The notes under the pieces were generated by a model. It saw only the letters and a program-made list of their open reading frames with translations. It searched no databases and was not told the origin of the DNA. A program made the translations under genes and the position numbers. From Calycina herbarum (lineage: Eukaryota; Ascomycota; Leotiomycetes; Helotiales; Pezizellaceae): a DNA stretch of 64,000 bases. This document shows, in pieces, positions 23,870-34,300 of the stretch (positions are counted from its first letter, which is position 1; each line of letters starts with the position of its first letter). The stretch spans positions 737,282 to 801,281 of the forward strand of contig LLEY01000005.1 of the NCBI GenBank assembly GCA_001414485.1, given 5' to 3'.

Positions 23870-24466
23870 ATGCAGACCTCCATCTATTCTTTCCTGAGTC
23901 TGGGACTCCTCATATTACCAACAACTCTCGCCCAAAATGCGACAATCGGAACCAACTGCAATGCTGCTTCAACAGTGACCGTCAAAGCAGGCGATAATCT
24001 TTCCTCCATCTCAGATGTGAACAAAGTCACCCTCGCGCAAACCATATTCGTAAACCCTCAAATCGCAAACGTGCGAAATATCAACCCAGGAGACATAATC
24101 AACATCCCGAACGCCGCTTGTGTCGCTCCCACGCCAAAGCCATTAGCCGAACCGACAGCAACATGTTCGAACGGGACAGCCTCAACAGTGAAGGTTGCAG
24201 AGGGCGATACCCTCATTATAATTGCGAAGGAGAAGCTGGGGATAACACTACCAAGTTTATTGGCGGCAAATACCCAAATCGCGGATCCGAGTAAGATCGC
24301 GGTTGGAGATGTGATCAACGTCCCGTTGTGTGGAAAGACGGGATCAGGGGCTGGAAATGGTACAGCGACGACTGCTCCTAAGTCTACTGGAGGAGCAAGT
24401 GCACCTACTCCAAAAGCCTCGAAGGCACCTAAGCGAAAGTCCCGGAGGTCTCGTGTGTTGTATTGA
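23870..24466 (+). CDS. secreted protein with two LysM domains
   Basis: LysM domains bind chitin or related N-acetylglucosamine polymers. Secreted fungal LysM proteins often protect hyphae from chitinases or keep chitin fragments from plant receptors. This single-exon 198-aa protein begins with a clear signal peptide (cleavage near residue 21, after TLA). LysM 1 spans about residues 35-80 (VKAGDNLSSISD ... INPGDIINIP). LysM 2 spans about 105-152 (VAEGDTLIIIAKEKLGI ... IAVGDVINVP). Each domain is bracketed by a cysteine pair (Cys30/Cys84 and Cys99/Cys154), matching the disulfide layout of LysM effectors. A Gly/Thr/Ser/Pro-rich linker leads to a strongly basic end (KRKSRRSR). No catalytic domain is fused, which favours an effector-type role over a cell-wall enzyme; expression on a host would be needed to call it an effector. 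Confidence 0.88.
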   Translation: MQTSIYSFLSLGLLILPTTLAQNATIGTNCNAASTVTVKAGDNLSSISDVNKVTLAQTIFVNPQIANVRNINPGDIINIPNAACVAPTPKPLAEPTATCSNGTASTVKVAEGDTLIIIAKEKLGITLPSLLAANTQIADPSKIAVGDVINVPLCGKTGSGAGNGTATTAPKSTGGASAPTPKASKAPKRKSRRSRVLY

Positions 24467-24934
24467 ACGACTTTTGGCAGAATTTAGCGCAGGGGAATGC
24501 CTTGAAGGCATTTGATGTATTACTTTCCTTTCTTTTGGTTAACAAGTCTAGCTTATTGTTTTTAGAACTCGTCGCTGGGCGTCTGATGATTTGAGATTAT
24601 CACTGGAATTTTACAATTGATACCACCTTTTCAGTCATTGCAGCATGTGGTTTCTCTACTATATATACATCCACACCTAAACGCTCTATTGGCGATTGAT
24701 ATTTGATGAAGTGCAGGTATATTTTCTACAATAAGTGACCATTAAAAGTCCATTTCTTTCTCCAAACGAATGGAATAAGCCCTTTATTACTAACTTCCAA
24801 TCTGTCCGTCCAACCTCTCCACCCAGAAAGTGTCTCCCCTCTGTCTAAACTCTAATGTACCACAAAATCCTTACCGAATGCTTCTCGGCTCACTACTCGT
24901 AGCATCCAGCCTCCATTGATTCCCCAGCGGAGAT
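24467..24934. other. intergenic region between convergent genes
   Basis: Holds the 3' ends of the LysM gene (+) and the 2EXR gene (-). No gene or repeat was seen. Confidence 0.5.
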
Positions 24935-25708
24935 CTACATCCAATAATTCCACAACTTCTTCTCACATTCCCAAAGTAAAACTATAAGAAGACCAACAAA
25001 GAGTCCGGAATAAAACGACCTCGGAGAAAACAAAAGCGCAGAGCAAATACTTTCAACCTTCCGCGGAATCTCCATGATCAACAAAATAGATCTTACTCTG
25101 AAGTTTTTCAGGTCCAAGTCTTTGTCGTCAAACTCGACAAACCCTCGGTCAACCCCTCTTGGTCGAACCCTAATATCCATATTCGACTCCAGACCCTTGA
25201 ACCAGCTCAACATAACCGCCTTATCTGCTCTATGGCTCGGATTATGTTTGGTGTCGAGGCCACAGAAAAGAATATGCTTAAGTCTTGCTACGTCCATTAT
25301 GTTCAACTGATTTAAATTCACATGTCCCGCGCTATCACGATGGTCGTCCCAGATCAAACCATCGTGTTCCCAGTCAAAGTAGGTCTTTTTTGCTGGCCCC
25401 ATGACAATCCAGCCAAATGATAGAGCGTACCAATTCAAGGCGATGGCACGACTCTCGCGGTTGACGTGTAATAAAGCCGGTGGAGGTGCACGGCTGTAGA
25501 GGGGATGACAGAAAGTACAACCAGGTCCTAGTTCCCTTCTTGGACGGTTTTTGCAGGTTTTGCAAGATAACTTGATATATCGTGGTGCTGGTCGAGCAAA
25601 ATTCCAGATGATAATACGGCACTCAGGTGGCACCTCGGAAAATTTCCCGAACTCGCTTATGCTCTGGAGCTCGAGGGCAAAAGGAGAAATATGACCTCGA
25701 GAAGTCAT
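24935..25708 (-). CDS. 2EXR-domain protein
   Basis: The 2EXR domain is a fungal-expanded module of unknown biochemical role, named for two Glu-x-Arg motifs. This single-exon 257-aa protein shows the usual order. An opening hydrophobic FGKFSEVPPECRIIIWNFA carries the first motif region (here ECR rather than ELR). PALLHVNRESRAIALNWY carries the second, intact ESR. Next comes YFDWEHDGLIWDD, where the family has its conserved acidic 'N/D-x-x-x-D-x-(L/I)' segment. The C-terminus has a hydrophobic run (about residues 228-246) before a charged end, unusual for the family and possibly membrane-associated. An adjacent Pro/Ser/Thr-rich frame upstream (25956-25705) is in another phase and I could not splice it in convincingly. 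Confidence 0.8.
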   Translation of the reverse strand: MTSRGHISPFALELQSISEFGKFSEVPPECRIIIWNFARPAPRYIKLSCKTCKNRPRRELGPGCTFCHPLYSRAPPPALLHVNRESRAIALNWYALSFGWIVMGPAKKTYFDWEHDGLIWDDHRDSAGHVNLNQLNIMDVARLKHILFCGLDTKHNPSHRADKAVMLSWFKGLESNMDIRVRPRGVDRGFVEFDDKDLDLKNFRVRSILLIMEIPRKVESICSALLFSPRSFYSGLFVGLLIVLLWECEKKLWNYWM

Positions 25709-27004
25709 CTTTTCTGGTTGTAAAGCGATGATCTTTTTCTTGTAGGTGTTGGTGATGGAGAAGTGCTGATTTTCTCTTTGGATTCTCGTGGCGTGTCTCC
25801 TCCTGGAGCTTCAGGAGTCTTGGGGGTTGCTCGCGTCGGTGGTGTCGTAGGGTTCTGCGAGTCTGTTGTCTGGGAGGTCGATGTTTGCGTTTCCTTTCTT
25901 TGGGAACCTGTTGCAGAACTTTTCTGCTCGAACTTTGGTGGGTCTTCAGTCTTCATGGAGTATGGAAATCGTATTTCTTGGATGTTGGTGTTGTTGATTG
26001 TGTGTCTGAGGGAAACTCTCGATGTATCGGAATGCTGGGAGTAAAATACCTTTTCGAGGCGCCTTTAGTCTTGGCCCAGAGAATATCTGCCTTTTCACTT
26101 ACCCTCTGTTGGCAAAATGGTAGCAGTGTTTACTTCCACAAACTTTGCTTCACCTCCCTGGGGTAAACTCGCTTAAGCAGGGGTAAGATCTTACAACTAA
26201 CATCGCCACATGTCTTCACTGACTCTGAGTCAAAGCCTATCGTCCAGAGATAGAAAGATCTTGGTGAGATTCAAGTGTTTATTCACCTTGCCCATGTTTG
26301 AGCTATGCTTTGGCATACTGATTTTGGAGGCTTTCGTGATGGACCAGCTTTACTTGCACTCGCACTTGGTTTTCCGCTCTGAACAAAGGTCACGGCTAGG
26401 ATCCTTTCTTCGTTGCCAGTAAGTTTTGTTTTGCTTTATGGAACCGATTTTGCATACGAGTAGACAGCTCAGAATTTTGTAAAAACCAATCCTGTTAGCT
26501 TTGATACGCGGTCGTCGTGTTTTGCTCACTTATTCTGTGCGTGGGTACTAGCCAGCCATTGCTCGACGCAGAAAAATAGCTTGTCATGTTATGGTTCTAA
26601 TGGTCGCAGACACCAGGGAAAATCTGGCAAAGTGACGAAGAAGAAAACACTTTTCGAGGCATACTTTTCATCATGAAAAGTCTCTCCATCAGACAGCTCA
26701 TTTCGTCAAAATATCGTACTGTAAACGTGTATAATACTGCAGTGTACTACTACTTATTACTTTACTAGAGCTAAAATTAAGGTAGAAATCCCTAGGAGGT
26801 GTAAGTACATGGCGGGTCTTCAGATTCTTCATTGTACGAGCGGTTTAGAAGAACCGGAAAGTCCAAATCTTCATTTTTCGAGCCCATCTCGCACAATATC
26901 TTATATTGTTCCGATTTGATTTGAATAATGATTCTTCGAGACTTTCTGGTACATTGTTTCACCAACCAAGCGCCATTACGCCACGCCGTCAGTAAAATGG
27001 CCTG
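25709..27004. other. intergenic region, no supported gene
   Basis: About 1.3 kb. It includes a low-complexity Pro/Thr/Ser frame on the minus strand just upstream of the 2EXR gene (25705-25956), which may be leader or an unrecognised first exon. The rest shows nothing supportable. Confidence 0.4.
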
Positions 27005-27800
27005 CTAGCGAACCTCATCTCTCCCCTCCCAACATCGAATCTTCAAAAAAACGAAACCCGAGGATGTTGAATTCACAGGTAGGAATGAGAGGCGAAACCG
27101 TATGCCTAACAAGCATATATTCTGGGTTGATAAACATGATCTCCCTAGCAATCTTGACACAATGTAAGGATGTCCTGGCAAGAACGTTTCTCTACCAGGA
27201 GGGTCGAAGAGAGCACCAACGCTCTTAGCGATAGCCAGGCTGACCATGATAGAACTGGATCTAATATCAACAAGAAAAATCTTGAAGCACTAGGGGAGAA
27301 TGTTCAGTTGTGGTCGCTGGTCCGAGACTGTTGACAGCTTCTGTCTGATTTGTTCCTGCCGATCCGTAAACCATGGCATCGAGATCTATGGTGTAGCGTG
27401 TATATGCTCCATTTTCCTTAATGATAGGAGTACTGACGAAAGGGCCTTTTTCTGGTATTTTGGGAATTCCGCCCAAAACGAGCAGACCGGCCGGTCCAAC
27501 TTGCGGGCACTGTTCAATTGCTATGCTGAAAAGAGGTTGTTTGATGAACTTTTTCTTGATAATGGTGGTGGAAAATGGGTTATATTCAATCCACGCTTCC
27601 ATTTTGGAGAATGCGAGGTCATCATATTTTGTGCTATTGAAGGCCCGAGTCCTAGTAGCTTCTTAGTAAGAGAGATATATTTCAAACTTGCGGAATGATA
27701 CCGTGGTAAGTTGGGAACGTCGGAATAGCTTACCTGTTTGAGAAGCCAAAACAAACACGCCCTGAACTTCCATTCATGTTCTAGACGCAACGTCGACAAA
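27005..27800 (-). pseudogene. relic of a pepsin-type (A1) aspartic protease
   Basis: Several minus-strand frames together resemble one A1 aspartic peptidase read from about 27800 down to 27005. The order is VQGVFVLASQ at about 27730-27770; a mid-lobe segment FSIAIEQ...GLLVLGGIPKIP at about 27440-27520, followed by FVSTPII; then the C-lobe around VDIRSSSIMVSLAIAKSVG (about 27210-27265), where a functional enzyme would have VDSGT followed by a Pro-Thr-Ala-Ile-Ala-Lys type stretch; then ALFDPPG. The pieces lie in different frames with stops between them, and the second catalytic DSGT is lost. This is a decayed secreted or vacuolar protease gene. N-terminal lobe sequence was not confidently found. 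Confidence 0.6.
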
Positions 27801-29194
27801 TCCGACAAAGGGTATGTGTGCCACCACATTCTAAATGATATCCTTTCTCTTGATATAGTCCTGTCCTCGGGCGCACAACTCGGTATCATCTATGACATTG
27901 TCATCTCCTTTTATAAGTAACTTGACATCCTGGCTAAAGAATAGTAACATTCTCGTATGCCTTATTGCCAGCCCCATCCGCGTAGGAAGTTACAAAGGTT
28001 CGGTTTAGAATTTGCTCGAGACTTTGTCGTAAAGAACAATAACAAATTTAAATTGTACGAGAAGGTTAGAACAACGAGAAGCATCCACTGCCGCTTTTCC
28101 TCCATCGTTCCTCAACGGAATAACAATATCACCTACACTCCATCGCTCAAAACCCAAGTTATCCCAATTACCGATTGATTTATCATATTCGAAAGAGCGG
28201 CCGGACGTTGACTTTACACTTGTAATTCACGAGTCGGCCAAAGAAGTTGGTAGCTCCCAGGGCATCCATCACAAACACAACCCCCATCGAGATATTTGGA
28301 TACACGAGAAACCCCAAGCTCGCCAATTATGTGCTTTATCAAACTTGGTGATATCTCAACCCAGTTTATCTCCTTCGACGCTCGTGAGGGGCAGTCAAAG
28401 CGGCAGTAAAAACGTTGAGTTCATACCTCTCATAGCTCTTGCCATTCCAAGCACTTATTGCAAACCCTTGTAAAAATCCAAAATTAGCCCAGTTATCTAG
28501 AGCAATCAACTTCAATTGCCCCAAACTATCTGGGTTAATACTTTAGATTATCCTAAAAATTTGGAACAACGAGAGCGAGGGCAGGTGCGAACGTGAAGTA
28601 TATGTTTTACAGGCGCACTTATTGGCCGTTGGGATCGAGGTCCTCGAGATCTCAAGGTCCTTCCTTCCCCAGCTTGGTCTCGTGCCGCAGACAGGACTCG
28701 AGGTTGAACCGATTGAGAAAGGAAGGCATGACTCACAGCCCATCGGGAATCGGGATCCTCAGGTTTCCCCCGCCCAAAAAAGGTACCTGGGTTACCTAGC
28801 CAAAACGAAAATTAGACATAGAAAACGGGTCAAGCCTCGAAGTTCAACAATTGTTCGACAAGACGAATGAATATTGAACTTGCGGCAAACTAGATAAGCA
28901 GCAGAGATTATAGAAGAAAAATATACAGTCCTAGAGCACTTGCCATGATAACTGTACTTGCACGTATGGAATTGAAGCGTCCATTAGCAGAATAGACACA
29001 TGAGTTAATAATACACAAGGTCACATGTAAAGAGAGACACACAAGTTCAGTGAACGAACCTCCCATTTGAGAGAGGCGATGCTATGCTCGAATGGGCCAG
29101 GAGATAGCCTCAACCCCCACGGAACCAACAAAAATGAAAAATTCCCTATACACCCAATACACATGAACAAAATACAATGCAATGACCGCCCCGT
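27801..29194. other. intergenic region, no supported gene
   Basis: About 1.4 kb without a supported gene. The first part may hold more of the aspartic-protease relic. Frames at 28543-28870 overlap on both strands, contain CTCGAGAT-like words, and lack domains. Confidence 0.35.
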
Positions 29195-30323
29195 CTAATT
29201 ACGATCTAACCTCCGTCTCAAATTTCTTGTGCGTCGCATGAGTTTCTTGTACTTGTGCTTCTTCATCTTAAGCTTTCTTTGTCTCTTCACGCTAATGGCG
29301 AACATGCCACTCAACTCCACCCCTCGTTGTACTCGGTATCGTTCCTGTCGGGCTTGCATCCGCTCTAGAAATCGGGTGCTAACTGGTTGATCCTCGGAAA
29401 CAAAAGGTGAGCTATGCGCGTGATATGTGACCTCCCCATTTTGATCGGTTGATTCTGAGATGGTAAGAACAGCGGTATAAGTACGGTGTTGAGTTTCTTG
29501 TGCTTCGGCTGCTGCCTTGGCTCCTGCTGCGAGGGATTCCGGTGTGTTCATGGGTATAGGTGCTGGGGGAGGACTGAAAGGTCGGTATTTTCCGGAGAGG
29601 ATATGTTGGGGGAATGTCATAGCAGATTCTTCTGGGGGAGAATCGAGATGCTGTATTTCCGTTTTCTTGTTTGATTCGGCTGTTATCGCCGCACGTAACT
29701 CGTCTCTCTCCTCATTCCATTCTTCTTGTGGATTGTCTATGTTCAGTTTCTTTATTTCGCCGGTGACCGTATCCAAGTTTTCCACCGTACGAGAAAGTGT
29801 CGAGATGACTTCGGAAGGTTTGGGATTTGATTTCGAACGGGGTGCAAAGATGGCGGCAAAGGCTTCGTCCGTTACAGCTTGCGGGAAACTGTGGGTGAGG
29901 GAAATTGGGCGGTGGAGGGAAAAGAAGTCCGAGGCGGATATTTCTACAGAACATTAGCTAACATGAATGGAATAGATAAAATCCAGAAGCCTTACGGTTA
30001 AAAGCAATATGCTGCGTACTGGGCACTCTCGGGAGATTATCTACAGATTCCTCCTTGCCCTTTCCATTCGCATTCGCATCCTTGTCCTTCTTTCTGCTCC
30101 CCCTTGAGCCTTTCTGCGCAATAGCAGCAGCAGGCCCACTCTGGGCTACCCCTTTCGATCCATCTGCAGGACTCGAAGGTTTCGAAGACGAGTATCGTCT
30201 CTGGTGTGTTCGGTATGAAAGCGCTTGGGCGGCTGCGGCTCGAGACGCACAGCTGGCGAAGGAAGATGCAATCGGTACAGAGGGGGTTGTCGAGGCTACC
30301 CTCCGAACGGATGATGAGAACAT
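29195..30323 (-). CDS. COX24: mitoribosomal small-subunit protein mS38 / Cox24
   Basis: Component of the mitochondrial small ribosomal subunit needed for translation of certain mitochondrial mRNAs (in yeast, COX1 processing and translation). There are two exons, 30323-29996 and 29943-29195, with a 52-bp intron (29995-29944) and a phase that restores FNQISASDFF; this gives 358 aa. The C-terminal ~35 residues are the diagnostic Cox24/AURKAIP1 domain: SVKRQRKLKMKKHKYKKLMR followed by an Arg-rich end. I chose ATG 30323 because it begins a classic mitochondrial presequence (MFSSSVRRVASTTPSVP, rich in Ser/Arg/Ala, ending near RRYSSS). The in-frame ATG at 30446 would put 41 proline-rich residues before it. 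The long middle region is poorly conserved, as is usual in this family. It is the last intact gene before the transposon block. Confidence 0.9.
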
Positions 30324-30719
30324 GCCTCGCTCAGAGAAGGAAGTGAGGGTATGGAAGGTATTAGGTAGTGGGTGGGTGGGTGGTCGGAGGTCGAGATGTT
30401 CCAAACTTGGTTCTGGCGGAAGCGGAACAACAAGCCTTGCCATCATTTCTTGGCAAGATGGTCACGTGGGAGCTCCCCATCCTCTCACCGAAATGAATAA
30501 GCAGGTTATCTCAGTAAACTCAGACGCCAAGTTTCATTGGCTTTTGGTTTCACCCCTGCCCCGCCCCACCTAACACCCTTCTCTACCAATCATAACCCCC
30601 GATCCTAAAAAGCCGTTCTAGCGTCTAAGAGACTTTAGTAATTTTTTTAGTAAGAGCGACAACTATTATATAGATATTACCTCTTCTAATATATTATCTT
30701 TAACCTCTCTAGTTTCTCT

Positions 30720-30905
30720 TAACTTATTATAAATTATAGAAATATAATAAGTAGTTTAGACAACGCTCTAATAGAATAAGATATAATATCTAGAGAATAG
30801 AAGGTAATATAAGAGAGAATTAGTAATATAAAAGGTATTTAAGAGTTTTAGAATCTTACTATTATAAGACTATTAGAAGTTATATATAACGTGATCTATT
30901 ACCGA
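30720..30905 (+). repeat. partial LTR of the chromodomain gypsy family
   Basis: Matches the first part of the LTR at 50126-50905 (shared words such as GCTCTAATAGAATAAGATAT and AAGGTATTTAAGAGTTTTAG), with transition differences. It breaks off where pogo-like sequence begins at about 30905. Confidence 0.6.
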
Positions 30906-31155
30906 GCTACGTATATTACCGAGCTGCGTACTTTTACTGAATTTACTACTCTACTACTTTAATACGCGTTTTCTTCTTCTATAATATAAGTCTAAACTTA
31001 AGAAGTACGAATTATATTAGCTATTAAAGCTATTCGAATATCTAAACGAAAATTAAGCTATAGAAACGCTGTAAAAATCTACAAAGTTTCTAAATCTACT
31101 CTTCGTCTTAGAATAAACGGCCGACCTTCTCGTAGCGATGCTAAACCTAATTATT
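30905..31155 (+). mobile_element. pogo-like DNA transposon, N-terminal fragment
   Basis: Plus-strand reading at about 31010-31150 gives AIKAIRISKRKLSYRNAVK and then IYKVSKSTLRLRINGRPSRS. This is the psq-type helix-turn-helix at the start of fungal pogo/Fot1-like transposases. Two copies of a TATTACCGAGCT-like word lie at 30898-30930, where the terminal region would be. The fragment is cut on the right by the gypsy element at 31162. Confidence 0.6.
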
Positions 31156-31161
31156 ACGATC

Positions 31162-31383
31162 TATAACTGAAGGCAAAGGTATAAGAGTATATATATATAT
31201 ATTCGAGAATTTAAAGCTATAGTTCTAAGAACGAGAGAATACGGAATATATACTCTACGAAAAAGAGGTATTTCTACTAACTATAAAGAGCCTTTAATCT
31301 CGTTATAAATCCGTCTAAGCGTTGTAGCTCTAACGGTTACGTATAAGACCGAGAATTATATGTTACAGATTAGCGCTGTAATA
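31162..31383 (-). repeat. 3' LTR of gypsy element 1
   Basis: 222 bp, paired with 37033-37254. It is the more heavily RIP-mutated copy: its plus-strand end reads GCTGTAATA where the partner reads GCCGTAACA. Confidence 0.85.
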
Positions 31384-34300
31384 TTACCTCTTCTTTTAGA
31401 AAAAAGCTTATTTATAAGCTTTGTATTATAACTGAATCGTCTATTAGATAATCGTAATTATTTATTCTATTTTTCTACGCTTATATCTAGCTTTATAAAG
31501 CTCTTAGTAGACTAGCGCGGGCTAGATTAGCGAGGTGAAAATCGTGTAATTTATATAGGTAATACTTAAAATTCGAGGCTAGATACTACTATAGATTAGG
31601 GTTATAGCCTAACTATTAAACCCTATATTAGAGCTTTCTACGAACTGCTTTTATAGCTAAGACTTCTTCTACTTCCTACTCTTCTTAATCTATAACCTGT
31701 ATTAGCGGGGGTGGTTCGTTTACCTATCTAAGTAACGGATCTATAGTAGCCTTATAGAGCAGTAACGAGTGGAATATAAAGTGTATATAGAAGTGGTCTA
31801 GTAATTCGAGTCGGAAAGAGTGTCCTTTATAGGCTATAATCTAGAACAGACCCTCGTTTTATCTATCTAGCTTATAGCTCGGCTAGTCTGTCTTCTAGTT
31901 ATAAGTCGATACTTAAACAAAGTCGTCTACGTTAAAGTCTACCGCTCTTCGAATCTAGTTCGCGGACCTTATATAGTAGTCTTATACTTTACTAACTAAT
32001 TCCTTTGCTACGGTCTAAGTGTCGTATATTCTCTATATAAGTACCTCTGTATTAGTCTAGTTAAGCTGTTCGTAGACTGTTATAGATTTATCTAGACAGT
32101 TCTAATTAAAAGACGTAGTAGTTACGTATCTGTTAATTACTTTAAAGAGCGAGAGTCTACCTAGACTCTTATATAGAAGCGTAAGCTAAGCGTAGTCTAG
32201 AATAGAGACAAGTTCGCTCTAGTTGTCTTAATAGTTACTAATAAAAGACTATAGGCGTTAATTAATCTATTAGTTTATAATTTCAGTTTATCTATTAGTT
32301 TATAAGTAGAAAGTAGTAGATAGCTTAAGCTTTATACTAAGGATTCTATAGAATTTAGACTAGAAAGAAGAAATAAACTATAGTCTACAGTCTAAAACAA
32401 TACCTTATAGATAGCTATAGGTTCGATAGATCTACGTAACGTATATTCAAGCTATATCTTAGGCTATAACTGTCTTTAGATAGGGGATCGAGACCGATTA
32501 CTTAGTTAGGCGATCTATAACTACTTATAAGATATCGTAACCTTATTTATTAGTAGAGAAAGACTTATAGTCTATAGTAATATATTACCAGAGACGTTCT
32601 AGAACTAGTAACGAGTATAAAAACCTAGGTTTATAGTCGCGAGGAACTATAGTACGTCGACAGTCTCCGCAGTTACTAATATAGGTTTCTACAGACGTTT
32701 ATAAACCTTTCTACTAGTATCTATAGGCAAGGATAGCTACCGTCTTTGTCCGTCTAGAGTAAGCCGTAGATACTTATATATAAGCCTTATAGATTAGGTC
32801 CGTTTATAAGGTACCTTGATTAGAAACCACGAGTCTCTTTTACTAAAGAAGTAAGCTGTTCTCTATTATCTAGTTTTAGTACCCGCGGGTAGCTTTTATT
32901 CGGTCGTCTTCTAAGTCTAAAGAGTTATAGTTAGTAGTAAGTAACTAGTTAACAAGATTAAGCAAGGGTTCTAAGGTAACTAGAGCTAACGTTATAAGAG
33001 GTTCTAATCGAGTAGTAATATATAGATCTAACTAATTAGACGTAAGTAAGGTTTATTATCTTATAGACGCTTTTAGGTCGTTCTATAGGTTAACGTCTTA
33101 GTCTCGGCGTATTAGCGTGTCCGTTTTCTTATTCTACTTACTAGATCGAAATATAATTATAAAATAGAACTCTAATAGAAACTCTACTTATCTCGCTTAC
33201 TACTAATTTAAGGTTTTAGAGGTTATAAAGTACTTTAAAGCCTTATAATCAGTAAAGACCTTAATCTAAGAGCTAGTCCGAGTAAGATCCGCTCGCTATT
33301 ATCCGAAAGAGCGTATAATAGCTAACATCTTCTTATCGTAGATTTAGTAGTTTAGCTCGGCAGAGTTTATCGTCTTCGAGAAGTAGCCTATAGGTCTCCA
33401 CGGTTCAGTTTCAGATATACGTTATAATATTATAGCTATAACTACTCTATCAGAAGCGTCAGTCTTAACTATAGTCTCTAAATCAGCTATAAAGTAGTAT
33501 AAGAGAGAGGTAGTAACTAAGGCTTCTTTTAATATATTAAAAGCCTTCTTATATTCTAAGTCGAACTTAAATAGCACTTTCTTACTTATAAGATAGTTTA
33601 GTAGACGAGTAATCCGTCTATAATCCTGAATAAAACGTTAGTAGAAGTTATAAAAACCTAGGAAGAACTAGATACTCTTAATAGTACTAGGATATTTCTA
33701 GGAAACGATTGCTAAGATCTTCTCTAGATCGACTTCGATTCTATCTATAGAGATAATAAAACTAAGATACTTCGTATAAGTAACGTAGAACTCTGTCTTC
33801 TTAATATCTACTTATAGCTTAGCTTTACAGAGCTGTTCTAAGATCTTATAGACGTGTTTAACGTGTTCGAGCTTATTATTAGAGTATATAAGAATGTTAT
33901 TAAAGTAAGCTATATAAAAGTTATCGAGATATTCTATAAGAACGCTATTTATATACCTCTAGTATATAGCAGGACCGTTAGTTAAGCTGAAAGGTAATAT
34001 CTTATATTTAAACGTGCTATAATAGGTCTAAAAGGTTATAAGTTCTTCTAACTCTAGTTCTATACGTATACGGTTAAAAGCTTAACAAATGTCGAGCTTT
34101 ATAAGGATTTTAGTACTAGTAATTCGTATAAGAGTTTCGTCGATTAGTAGAAGAGAGTGCTAGTCTTTATAAGTAAGGTTATTAAGTTTCTAGTAGTTAA
34201 TATAGAGCTATAAGCTTCTATTAGACTTCTTTACGAATAGTACTAGAGAGGCGAAAGAAGCGTAGCTAGGAATAATAAACCCTTTATCGAGGTTATCGAG

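Noticed and set aside
25705..25956. Possible N-terminal exon of the 2EXR gene
   Set aside because: Different frame, overlaps the 2EXR start by a few bases, and no convincing splice pair joins them.
30326..30446. Upstream in-frame ATG for mS38/Cox24
   Set aside because: Would place 41 proline-rich residues ahead of a textbook mitochondrial presequence; the start at 30323 is preferred.
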